From assembly GCA_027041035.1 (NCBI GenBank), contig JALULB010000246.1, positions 1 through 6,659 of the forward strand: 6,659 bases of DNA, in the 5' to 3' direction. The translations under genes and the position numbers were made by a program. Shown in pieces: positions 1-5,888 of this stretch (position 1 is the first letter of the stretch; each line of letters opens with the position of its first letter). The notes beneath the pieces are model-generated. The model saw only the letters and a list, made by a program, of their open reading frames with translations. It ran no database searches and was not told the DNA's origin. The DNA is from Sedimenticola sp. GTDB lineage: Bacteria; Pseudomonadota; Gammaproteobacteria; Chromatiales; Chromatiaceae.

Positions 1-533
1 GTTGTAATTGTTGAGCAGGCTCTATGTACGATATCGGTATCGTAGCGGCCGGTCTTCGGGTCGCGGGTGATCTTGACATCGGTGACCGTGTGGCAGAAAT
101 CGCAGCTGATCCCCTGGCTGCCCTTCGCGATGGCCTCGTCGATGTCGACCTCGTGGCCTTCGTTCAGCACCACGTCCGGCGTATGACAGTTGCCGCAGTC
201 ACCGGGCTCATCGGGATGCACGGCCTTGTAACCCATGCCGTCTTTCTTCCCCTTGGCGTTCAGACCAAGATAGAACTGCCGGAATACCTTGTCATGTGGC
301 GTCTTGCCCATCATCGACTGGCTGTAGTCGGCCAGTTGCTCGGTATGACAGGCGCCACAGAACGCATTTGGCTGGTACTTGTAGGCCGGGTCGTCGATGG
401 CGCTTGCGTCCTGGGCCTGGGCCTGTGCCTGTGCCTGTGCCGACGCGGGCGCCATGAAGGGGAGCATTGCCAGCAAAACGCCTCTGCTCAGGCGGTTTAG
501 AAAACGCTTGTTCGATCGTTGGATGCTATGCAT
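1..533 (-). CDS. Exported multiheme cytochrome c (partial, N-terminal 177 aa)
   Basis: The open frame runs from ATG 533 to the left edge with no stop, so the gene is incomplete. Residues 1-32 look like a signal peptide (basic N-terminus, core GVLLAMLPFMAP, cleavage near ASA), so the product should be periplasmic. Five Ala-Gln dipeptides follow (32-41). Three heme-binding motifs are visible: CGACH 59-63, CGNCH 113-117 and CDFCH 144-148; more are likely beyond the edge. Spacing and the segment KGSQGISCDFCHTVTDV resemble the cytochrome c-554-like/multiheme cytochrome group. It probably shuttles electrons for a periplasmic redox enzyme, perhaps the molybdenum enzyme at the other end of the window (inference). 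An in-frame TAG lies a few codons upstream and no other start codon intervenes; the ribosome-binding site is weak (AGG about 10 nt upstream). The last nine visible residues (after RYDTDI) look unlike the family. Confidence 0.9.
   Translation of the reverse strand, partial: MHSIQRSNKRFLNRLSRGVLLAMLPFMAPASAQAQAQAQAQDASAIDDPAYKYQPNAFCGACHTEQLADYSQSMMGKTPHDKVFRQFYLGLNAKGKKDGMGYKAVHPDEPGDCGNCHTPDVVLNEGHEVDIDEAIAKGSQGISCDFCHTVTDVKITRDPKTGRYDTDIVHRACSTIT
403..442 (-). repeat. Short Ala-Gln codon repeat in the cytochrome gene
   Basis: On the minus strand GCACAG is repeated three times, followed by two GCCCAG copies, encoding five Ala-Gln pairs directly after the predicted signal-peptide cleavage site. 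It is a small in-frame hexanucleotide tandem repeat that could vary in copy number between strains without breaking the frame. Confidence 0.7.
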
Positions 534-622
534 TATTGGTATACCTGTCTATGGAGATTGTGAGAAAGACACCATTTGCGTCGATGGTCGATCAGGGAGA
601 GATGTCTCCGGTCCGATCGCCA

Positions 623-1012
623 TCAAGCGGATACCCGCGCCATGTAGTCACGCGCGATGTCACCGCGCAGGTGGTTGACGATACCAAGCATGCCATCGGC
701 CAGGTAGCGCGAGTGAAAGCCCTGCATCGTCAGGTAGAGGCGCGCGATCTCGGCCCGGTCGTAGTGTGGGCACATGGTGACGATGGTCTTCTCCGGGTCG
801 AGTTCGTCCAGGCGGTCCGGCAGCGCGTCGAGGGGGATATGCTGGCCGATGCCAACATGCCAAGCCGCGTACTCTTCGTCGAAGCGGATGTCGATTACCT
901 GGGCCTTGTCCCGTGCATACAGATCGAGCATCTCCGGCAGCTGGATCTTCATGGCCTTGCGCTCGTCGTAGTCGAATTGGCGCAGGTAGTCTCCAAAATC
1001 TTTGTGTTTCAT
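623..1012 (-). CDS. Single-domain rhodanese-like sulfurtransferase
   Basis: A 129-aa protein with one rhodanese domain. VIDIRFDEEYAAWHVGIGQHIP (residues 39-60) is the usual first half, with the D-x-R and the H-x-x-G-H/A-x-x-I-P pattern. The probable active-site cysteine is C81, followed by the loop PHYDRA before the helix AEIARLYLTMQGF. It would carry persulfide sulfur on C81 and pass it to acceptors such as thiols, cyanide or sulfur-carrier proteins. There is no signal peptide, so it is probably cytoplasmic. The loop differs from the common CRSGxRS type: it is of similar length but bears H, Y and D. It lies 61 nt after the CDF gene and 89 nt before the cytochrome gene. The sulfur-linked neighbours support a sulfur-trafficking role; the sulfur donor is not known. 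Confidence 0.88.
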   Translation of the reverse strand: MKHKDFGDYLRQFDYDERKAMKIQLPEMLDLYARDKAQVIDIRFDEEYAAWHVGIGQHIPLDALPDRLDELDPEKTIVTMCPHYDRAEIARLYLTMQGFHSRYLADGMLGIVNHLRGDIARDYMARVSA

Positions 1013-1019
1013 GAGGGTT

Positions 1020-1024
1020 TCCTT
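1020..1024 (-). promoter_or_regulatory. Ribosome-binding site fixing the rhodanese start
   Basis: AAGGA on the minus strand, 7 nt before the ATG at 1012. It selects the 129-aa product over an upstream in-frame extension to 1162 that reads into the CDF gene and has no rhodanese-like sequence. Confidence 0.75.
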
Positions 1025-1073
1025 TGGGTGAGAAGGGATTGTGGCCGGTGTCCCGGCCTTACGATGCTCGTCT

Positions 1074-2297
1074 TCATAGCCTGGGTTCCAACACGATGCC
1101 CGCGCTGGCAAGCAGATCGACCAATGCGTTCGCGCTGCCGTCGACGGGTGCTTTTTCAGCATTCAGATACACTTTGTCGACGCGTTGCCGGATCAGCCAG
1201 GCGGCCAGTTTGATGGCTCTCCCATGTGGGTCGTCGAGAAACGGGTTCGTTACCCAGATTTCCCTGGTGGCCGATCCGGCCGGCGGATTCAGATCGCTTG
1301 CGTTTTCGGGCAGGTCCCGGATCAGGATGCTGTGTGCCTTGCCGAATACCGTTGCCGGGGTTTTGCGGTCGGATGCATAGAGCAGGGCAATTCTTTTTTG
1401 CGGTTTTCTGAATGGCTCATAGTGAATCGTCACCTTTTCCAGCGCGGGTATCTTCCTCTTCAGCTGCTCCTCCAACTCATCCACGAGCTGGTGGGCCGTG
1501 TCGAAGCCCTGGTTGTCCATCTCGACGGTCGCCTTGAGGAACAGCGCGCTGCCTGCCTTGCGGACGATGAGTTCCGATACCCTTTCGATCCCCGGAACGG
1601 AGAGCAGAAAGTCTCTCGCCACCTGCTCCTCTTCCTGGGCCAGCGAGGCATCGAGCAGCGACAGCAGTCCGTCACGGATCACCTCGAATGCGCTGTGGAA
1701 GATGAGCAGCGCGATGATCACCACGGCGAATTCCTGCACATAAGGAATCCGTAACAGGTGACCTCCGATGCCGACGAGTACCACGATGCCCGATCCGATG
1801 TCGCCGAACCAGTTGGCGACATCGCTGTTCAGACCGGGAGAGCGGAGTCTTTTCGATGCACGTTTCTCGAAAACGAAAAAGCCGACCTGAAGGGCAAGAA
1901 TCGCCCCCATGATGAGCAGGGTCGCCAGTGGCTGGTTCGGGGGCGTCACGCCCTCGCCGACGAATACCGAGCGCAGGATCTCGTATCCGGCGAACAACAC
2001 ACCCACGCCGGCGGCGACCGCGGCCATGTCTTCGAGCTTGTACAGCCCCAGCGGGAAGCGCCTGGAATGGTGCGGCGCAACGCGGACCGCGATGTAGATC
2101 AGCGCGGCGCCGACCACGTCGGAGAGGCTGTGAATGGCGTCGGCGAGCACCACCGTACTGCCCGAATACAGTCCCCAGCCCAGCTTGACCAGCGCCAGGA
2201 AGGCATTGAGCAGGGTAGAGGCCAGCATCCAGCGGCGTTTTTCGATCTCGACGGGTTTTACCCCGACTGTCGTGGACGAATCGCTACTGGCCGGCAT
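1074..2297 (-). CDS. Cation diffusion facilitator (CDF) with C-terminal NifX-like domain
   Basis: A 407-aa inner-membrane metal-cation/proton antiporter. Residues 20-215 form the CDF membrane domain. The TM2 metal site is H56-xxx-D60 in LADAIHSLSD. The equivalent TM5 site reads N162-xxx-D166 (SDVANWFGD) where zinc-type members have HxxxD. Residues 216-297 form the cytoplasmic CDF dimerisation domain, ending KVTIHYEP. Residues 301-407 (KRIALLYASD onward) resemble the NifX/NifB-type dinitrogenase iron-molybdenum cofactor domain, an addition known in some prokaryotic CDF proteins. The metal is not predictable; iron, zinc, manganese or cobalt are possible. I chose ATG 2297 because the CDF region starts soon after and the upstream open frame (to 2396) overlaps OsmC with low-complexity sequence; the ribosome-binding site is weak (GGAAA). 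It overlaps OsmC by 14 nt. Confidence 0.9.
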   Translation of the reverse strand: MPASSDSSTTVGVKPVEIEKRRWMLASTLLNAFLALVKLGWGLYSGSTVVLADAIHSLSDVVGAALIYIAVRVAPHHSRRFPLGLYKLEDMAAVAAGVGVLFAGYEILRSVFVGEGVTPPNQPLATLLIMGAILALQVGFFVFEKRASKRLRSPGLNSDVANWFGDIGSGIVVLVGIGGHLLRIPYVQEFAVVIIALLIFHSAFEVIRDGLLSLLDASLAQEEEQVARDFLLSVPGIERVSELIVRKAGSALFLKATVEMDNQGFDTAHQLVDELEEQLKRKIPALEKVTIHYEPFRKPQKRIALLYASDRKTPATVFGKAHSILIRDLPENASDLNPPAGSATREIWVTNPFLDDPHGRAIKLAAWLIRQRVDKVYLNAEKAPVDGSANALVDLLASAGIVLEPRL

Positions 2298-2712
2298 CGT
2301 CGTTTCCACGGCGTAGCGTGCCGGCCAGCTCGCAGCCGGCGGCAAGTGTGTTGTAGACGGTGCCGAAGCCACGGACATTGCGGTGCAGCAGTTCAAGCCG
2401 CTTGTCGCTCTCGTCGGTGTCGATCACGATCTCGTAGTCGATGCGTTCCATCGTCGGGGGCTTGTCGCGCCGTTGGCCATTCAAATGTATGCGGATGTCG
2501 CGAAAGGAGAACTGGAGAATCGGCGCCACCCGTTCGATATTCTTGATCATGCAGGCCGCCAGCGCCGCCAACAGCAACTCGGCCGGGTTGAAGGCGTCGT
2601 CGCGACCGGCCGGGTCGGTGTCCAGCGTGAGGCGGGCGTCCTTGCAGCGCGCCTCGCTGCCGTGGGCATCGAGGCGGCGGGCCGTGACCCGGTAGGTCGA
2701 TACCGGTTTCAT
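2284..2712 (-). CDS. OsmC-family protein
   Basis: A 142-aa protein of the OsmC/Ohr superfamily, small cytoplasmic enzymes that use cysteine thiols to reduce peroxides or act on other thiol-reactive compounds. The family core NPAELLLAALAACM is at 42-55, with the first cysteine at C54. The second candidate cysteine, C127 (AAGCELAGTL), sits near where the second catalytic cysteine of OsmC/YhfA-like proteins (C-P-V) lies, but the proline is missing and the preceding GTVYNT is typical of a less-studied subgroup. Peroxidase activity is therefore not certain. The start is fixed by the ATGA overlap with the TauE/SafE stop (2709-2712), and MKPVSTYRVTA is a normal family N-terminus. The frame stays open far upstream, but only as a shadow of the transporter gene. 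The 3' end overlaps the next gene by 14 nt. Confidence 0.88.
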   Translation of the reverse strand: MKPVSTYRVTARRLDAHGSEARCKDARLTLDTDPAGRDDAFNPAELLLAALAACMIKNIERVAPILQFSFRDIRIHLNGQRRDKPPTMERIDYEIVIDTDESDKRLELLHRNVRGFGTVYNTLAAGCELAGTLRRGNDDAGQ

Positions 2713-3470
2713 CCGAACAATCCGTACAGCAGCTTTGCGGCGATCGCCAGCAGCACGATGCCGTACATCCGCTTGACCCAGCCGGGCTGCGCCTTGTTGG
2801 CCATCAGCCAGGCGCCGAGCTGCGAGCCGGCGATCACCGCGACCAGTGACAGTCCGGCCAGCGTCATGTCGACATGCCCTTCGGCCATGTGGCCGAGAAA
2901 GCCGGAGAACGACGAGAAGGTGACGATGAACGCGGTGGTCGCCGCCGCTTTCTTGGTCGGATAGCCCAGCTCCATCAGCATCGGCGCGACGATGAAGCCG
3001 CCACCGATACCGAGTAACCCGGCGATGAAGCCGGCGCCGCCGCCGACCACGCCGCCGACCACCGCGCGCCGCGTGTTGCTGGCCATCTCGGTCGGTTCGC
3101 CGCCGCCGGATTTCACCAGCGTGCGCAGCCCGGCGATCGTGACCAGCACCGCGAACAGCGCGATCAGGATATGTTGCGGCACATACTGCACCATGTGGGC
3201 ACCGACCGGCGCCAACGCCAGGCCAGCGATCGCGGCGGGCAGTCCGCCGCGAAAATCCACCAGGCCCTCGCGCGCATAGCGCAGAAAGGCCGACAGCGTG
3301 GTGACGCCATTCAGCAGCAGGCCGAGCGGGATCGCGACCGATTTCAGCGGAAAGCCCAGCCACTTGAAGATTGGCACGTAGAGCATGCCGCCGCCGAGGC
3401 CGAGCATCGAGAACAGTACCGAGACGACAAAGATCAGTCCGCTGGCGAGCAGATAGGTAGACAGATCCAT
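2709..3470 (-). CDS. TauE/SafE-family membrane transporter (putative sulfite/organosulfonate or other anion exporter)
   Basis: A 253-aa inner-membrane protein with about eight hydrophobic segments, the usual size for TauE/SafE (formerly DUF81). The two internal repeats are visible: GLGGGMLYVP at 24-33 and GIGGGFIVAP at 154-163, each at the start of one half of the protein. Family members are linked to export or uptake of sulfite, sulfoacetate, taurine-derived anions and other sulfur compounds, but the substrate of this copy is not shown by sequence. The position between a universal stress protein and an OsmC-family gene, with a rhodanese further downstream, favours a sulfur-containing substrate (inference). 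The stop overlaps the OsmC start as ATGA. Confidence 0.93.
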   Translation of the reverse strand: MDLSTYLLASGLIFVVSVLFSMLGLGGGMLYVPIFKWLGFPLKSVAIPLGLLLNGVTTLSAFLRYAREGLVDFRGGLPAAIAGLALAPVGAHMVQYVPQHILIALFAVLVTIAGLRTLVKSGGGEPTEMASNTRRAVVGGVVGGGAGFIAGLLGIGGGFIVAPMLMELGYPTKKAAATTAFIVTFSSFSGFLGHMAEGHVDMTLAGLSLVAVIAGSQLGAWLMANKAQPGWVKRMYGIVLLAIAAKLLYGLFG

Positions 3471-3472
3471 GC

Positions 3473-3961
3473 TCAGGACTCCTTGCCCAAGTGACGCCAG
3501 CGCGCGATCAGGTGATCACGCATCTTGCGTGGCCGGATGATGGTCACCGGCACCGGCGCCTTACGCACCACCCGTTCGGCGACGCTGCCGAGCAGTTGCT
3601 CGGCGATGCGGCCGCGCCCGTGAGAGCCCATGATGATGGCGTCGGCCTGTTCGTCTATCGCGGTGTTGATGATGCCGCGCCATGGGCGGTCGAAGACGAT
3701 GCGGGTCTTGAAGGTCAGTCCGTCGCGCGCGTACTTCTTCACCAGTTCATCGAGATGCCGCCGCCCTTCCTTCTCCATCTCGTCGCGCAGTTCCTGCTCG
3801 CGATCCACCAGTCCGACCAGCCCGAGGCTCTTGATGTCCAGCGGATCGACCACATGCAACAGGATCAGCTCGCGGGTCTCGGCGCACGGGCATTCGACGG
3901 CATGGCGCAAGGCCTCCTCGGAGATCTTCGACAGATCGATCGGTACGAGTATCTTTCTCAT
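3473..3961 (-). CDS. Universal stress protein, UspA family
   Basis: A 162-aa single-domain Usp protein. It begins with the family beta-strand MRKILVPIDLS and ends with the ATP-binding signature G-2x-G-9x-G-S: GSHG at 112-115, nine residues, then GS at 125-126, followed by the beta-strand PVPVTIIRP. The conserved motif suggests an ATP-binding member. Such proteins are small cytoplasmic regulators or chaperone-like factors often found near transporters and respiratory genes. I chose ATG 3961 rather than the adjacent GTG at 3964 because MRKILVPID matches the family start and GAGG lies 9 nt upstream. The C-terminus has a basic extension (residues 145-160) beyond the usual end. The stop is 2 nt before the TauE/SafE start, whose ribosome-binding site lies inside this gene, so the two are probably co-expressed. 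Confidence 0.92.
   Translation of the reverse strand: MRKILVPIDLSKISEEALRHAVECPCAETRELILLHVVDPLDIKSLGLVGLVDREQELRDEMEKEGRRHLDELVKKYARDGLTFKTRIVFDRPWRGIINTAIDEQADAIIMGSHGRGRIAEQLLGSVAERVVRKAPVPVTIIRPRKMRDHLIARWRHLGKES
3479..3484 (-). promoter_or_regulatory. Ribosome-binding site for the TauE/SafE transporter inside the upstream gene
   Basis: AAGGAG on the minus strand, 8 nt before the ATG at 3470, formed by the last codons of the universal stress protein gene. It supports the start MDLSTYLLAS and suggests coupled translation. Confidence 0.75.
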
Positions 3962-3972
3962 CACAACCGCCC

Positions 3973-4584
3973 TCAGGCGCCCCAGCCGGAGCAGGGAATG
4001 CAGACGAAGTCACCTTCCTCGGTGACGCGCAGCTTGTTGACGAAGGTGACCTCGCCGCAGCGCGCGCAGCGGCGGGTCTTGAAGGTGCCCTTGCCCTTCG
4101 GTGGCTCGACGGACTGGACCTGACCGATGTCGAGGAACTGGTCCTCCGCCAGACCCAGGATGCGCTCGACCAGTGGATCGACCAGCTTGGCCGGGATATC
4201 CTGCGGTTCGACCCCCTGCGCGCGTTGCTGCACGAACGGTGAATTCAGCGCACCCTCGAAGAACTCCGGCTTCAACGACACCCGCACCGAGCGGCCGCCG
4301 GTCACGTCGATCAGCGTGAATGCCATCTTGTTGTAATAGAGCTTCTGGATGTTCGATTTGCCATAGGTGCAGCCGGTGGCGGTCATCACGCCATCGAGGA
4401 AACAGCCGGCGGCATGGCCCTTGCCGGTTTCGGAGCGCACGATCAATTCCTTGTTCTTCGCCCGCTCGACGCCCAGCGCCTTCATCGCCGCGAGACCGGC
4501 GCGCAGCCCCATCGGCATCGCCGGGCATTTGTGGCCATGAAACTTCAATCCAATGTCGAAATACTCTTGCAGCGTTGCATCCAT
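3973..4584 (-). CDS. FmdE-family protein with C-terminal zinc ribbon
   Basis: A 203-aa protein of the FmdE family, named after subunit E of archaeal formylmethanofuran dehydrogenase but widespread in bacteria near molybdenum or tungsten enzymes; its bacterial role is not settled. The family signature FHGHKCP is at 15-21. Conserved cysteines follow at C61 and in GCTYGKSN (C72), as expected for the FmdE core, which may bind metal through these residues. A short C-terminal domain carries CARC (173-176) and CIPC (195-198), a four-cysteine zinc-ribbon pattern common to many FmdE proteins. No signal peptide or membrane segment is seen, so it is probably cytoplasmic. It heads the second tight gene block, 11 nt before the universal stress protein. 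Lying between a molybdenum oxidoreductase cluster and sulfur-related genes, it could help in cofactor or metal handling for that enzyme; this is inference. Confidence 0.88.
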   Translation of the reverse strand: MDATLQEYFDIGLKFHGHKCPAMPMGLRAGLAAMKALGVERAKNKELIVRSETGKGHAAGCFLDGVMTATGCTYGKSNIQKLYYNKMAFTLIDVTGGRSVRVSLKPEFFEGALNSPFVQQRAQGVEPQDIPAKLVDPLVERILGLAEDQFLDIGQVQSVEPPKGKGTFKTRRCARCGEVTFVNKLRVTEEGDFVCIPCSGWGA

Positions 4585-4591
4585 TGTTGAT

Positions 4592-4596
4592 CTCCT
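4592..4596 (-). promoter_or_regulatory. Ribosome-binding site fixing the FmdE start
   Basis: AGGAG on the minus strand, 7 nt upstream of the ATG at 4584. It decides the start: the reading frame stays open upstream to 4806, but that extension has no family-like sequence and overlaps the preceding gene. Residues from [12 protein letters not shown] onward match the FmdE family. Confidence 0.8.
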
Positions 4597-4608
4597 GTGA
4601 TCTGTCTG

Positions 4609-4636
4609 ATTATCGAAAGCAGGGGCGATGACAAAA
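4609..4636 (-). promoter_or_regulatory. Possible sigma-70-like promoter upstream of the fmdE-family gene
   Basis: The 179-nt gap 4585-4763 is the longest in the window. On the minus strand it holds GATAAT (4609-4614), one mismatch from the -10 consensus. TTGTCA lies at 4629-4634, one mismatch from the -35 consensus, but the spacer is only 14 nt; a 16-nt spacer requires the much poorer hexamer TTTTGT (4631-4636). The site is about 25-50 nt upstream of the FmdE start, which is a sensible distance. No convincing terminator hairpin with a T-run was seen in the rest of the gap. This is a weak pattern match supported mainly by the gap itself. Confidence 0.25.
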
Positions 4637-4763
4637 CAGCGATACCGATCCCCCGTCACGAGCAAGCAGGGCCATTGGACACCGTTTCTTCCTCGCTCAC
4701 CTGGAAGACGCGCGTGGTCGGGAAAGGATGCAGACTGGAAGAAGGAAATCCCGGGCCGGTCGC

Positions 4764-5888
4764 TCAGCCTTGCCCAAAGGCCTCCAATTGGCGGCAGGCG
4801 GGGCACATGCGTAGCAGGTCGGCGCGGCCGGCCTCGAAGGAGGGGAGGGTTTCCAGCAACGCGATACTCTTGTCGACCAGGCGTTGGGTCGAGAAGGCCT
4901 CGCCGCAGCGCGCGCAGTGGGCGAGTTGGTCACTCTCGTGGATCGGCCGACAGGTGTCGTCGAGGGGAAAGCGGTCGTGTGCGCTCAGCGCATCCTCGGG
5001 GCAGGCATCGATGCACAGCCCGCATTGGGTGCAGCGCGTCGCGTCGAAGTAGAGGCAGTGGGTAGCCTGGATGTGCAGCGCGGAGACCGGACAGAGCCGC
5101 GCGCAGGCGCCGCACGGGGTGCAGCGGTCCTCTCTCGCCGCCAGGTCGCCAAGTCCCTGACGGGCAAGGCCTTGCAATACGATCGCCTCGTCAGCCGGCT
5201 TCGACAGCGCCCGAATCGCCTGAAGCAGGACGCCGCGTTTGTCGGCAGGCCATGTCGAGGGCGCATCGGCGCGGACGGGCGTGGCATCGTGGAGTGCGTG
5301 GTCTCCGATCTCCGAGAGCGCGGCGTGGCGGATGCGCGTGGGTTCGATATCGATGGCGGTGAGTACCGACCGGACCATGTCGAGCGCGTCGTCGAGTTGT
5401 GCGCGAGCCAGCGCGGAGGCATGTGGCGCGTCCTCGATGAACACGGCCGAAGCGCCCAACGCCAGCGTGGCGAGCCACACCTCGACGCCGATCGAGCCGA
5501 CCGTGTGGACCGGGATGGGCAGCACTTCGTCCGGAAGAGATGCGCACAGCTCGAGCAGGCGCGCGGGTTCGCGTATCCGGTCGCGGTAGAACAGGATGCT
5601 CGGCGCGCGTTCGCCGAGCCGGACATAGCCCTGGATGAGCTGGTCGATGCGTTGCAGCATCCATTGTCCGGCTGTCCCGAAGAAGGCGTGCGCGACGCCG
5701 TTTTCCTTGTGACAACCCAGACAGACGGCGCGGTTCTTGTGCATGCTGTATTCCTTGCCGACATCGATATCGCCGTTGCGGATCGCCTCGGCGGTATCGG
5801 CCAAGTCCATGTCCTCTTCCGCGAGCACGGCGCCGGCGGGCGCCATCGGACCGAGCAGCAGGCACAGGCAGGTGATTCGCTTGTTCAT
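4764..5888 (-). CDS. Chimeric protein: exported c-type cytochrome head fused to the C-terminal part of a 4Fe-4S ferredoxin-family protein
   Basis: A 374-aa protein. Residues 1-23 look like a Sec signal peptide (basic MNKR, hydrophobic core, cleavage near VLA/EED). Residues 24-74 resemble the start of a small class I cytochrome c, possibly SoxX-like, with one heme motif CLGCH at 56-60. From about residue 77 (MLQRIDQLI) the sequence changes character. It then matches, from memory, the C-terminal part of a larger cytoplasmic ferredoxin family found beside molybdenum enzymes. That part has an alpha/beta domain at 95-195 (including [20 protein letters not shown]), then two 4Fe-4S motifs at C256/259/262/266 and C286/289/292/296, and finally CxxC pairs at 325/328 and 362/365 that may bind zinc or a cluster. 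The N-terminal half usual for that family, with its own FeS motifs, is absent, and so is the rest of the cytochrome. The ATG at 5888 is supported by an AAGGGGGAG site and the coupled TGATG. An in-frame ATG at 5660 could separately start the ferredoxin part. It may be a real fusion, a deletion relic or an assembly join. Confidence 0.75.
   Translation of the reverse strand: MNKRITCLCLLLGPMAPAGAVLAEEDMDLADTAEAIRNGDIDVGKEYSMHKNRAVCLGCHKENGVAHAFFGTAGQWMLQRIDQLIQGYVRLGERAPSILFYRDRIREPARLLELCASLPDEVLPIPVHTVGSIGVEVWLATLALGASAVFIEDAPHASALARAQLDDALDMVRSVLTAIDIEPTRIRHAALSEIGDHALHDATPVRADAPSTWPADKRGVLLQAIRALSKPADEAIVLQGLARQGLGDLAAREDRCTPCGACARLCPVSALHIQATHCLYFDATRCTQCGLCIDACPEDALSAHDRFPLDDTCRPIHESDQLAHCARCGEAFSTQRLVDKSIALLETLPSFEAGRADLLRMCPACRQLEAFGQG

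Noticed and set aside
27..44. Seven-base inverted repeat TACGATA-TCGG-TATCGTA
   Set aside because: It lies inside the cytochrome coding sequence where the RYDTDI codons explain it; there is no sign of a regulatory role.
596..609. Small hairpin GGAGA-GATG-TCTCC between rhodanese and cytochrome genes as a terminator
   Set aside because: The stem is only five base pairs, with no T-run on the minus strand.
467..1213. Plus-strand open frame of 248 codons across the rhodanese region
   Set aside because: It is a shadow of the rhodanese, which has a good ribosome-binding site and family motifs on the opposite strand.
1758..2546. Plus-strand open frame of 262 codons opposite the CDF and OsmC genes
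   Set aside because: It crosses two well-supported minus-strand genes, ends in arginine/cysteine-rich low-complexity sequence and has no recognisable domain.
2713..3363. N-terminal extension of OsmC up to 3363
   Set aside because: The sequence is Arg/Ala-rich and lies entirely within the TauE/SafE gene in another frame; the ATGA overlap at 2709-2712 gives the natural start.
4585..4806. N-terminal extension of FmdE up to an ATG at 4806
   Set aside because: The extension has no family-like sequence, overlaps the upstream gene by 43 nt, and a strong AGGAG site sits right before the ATG at 4584.
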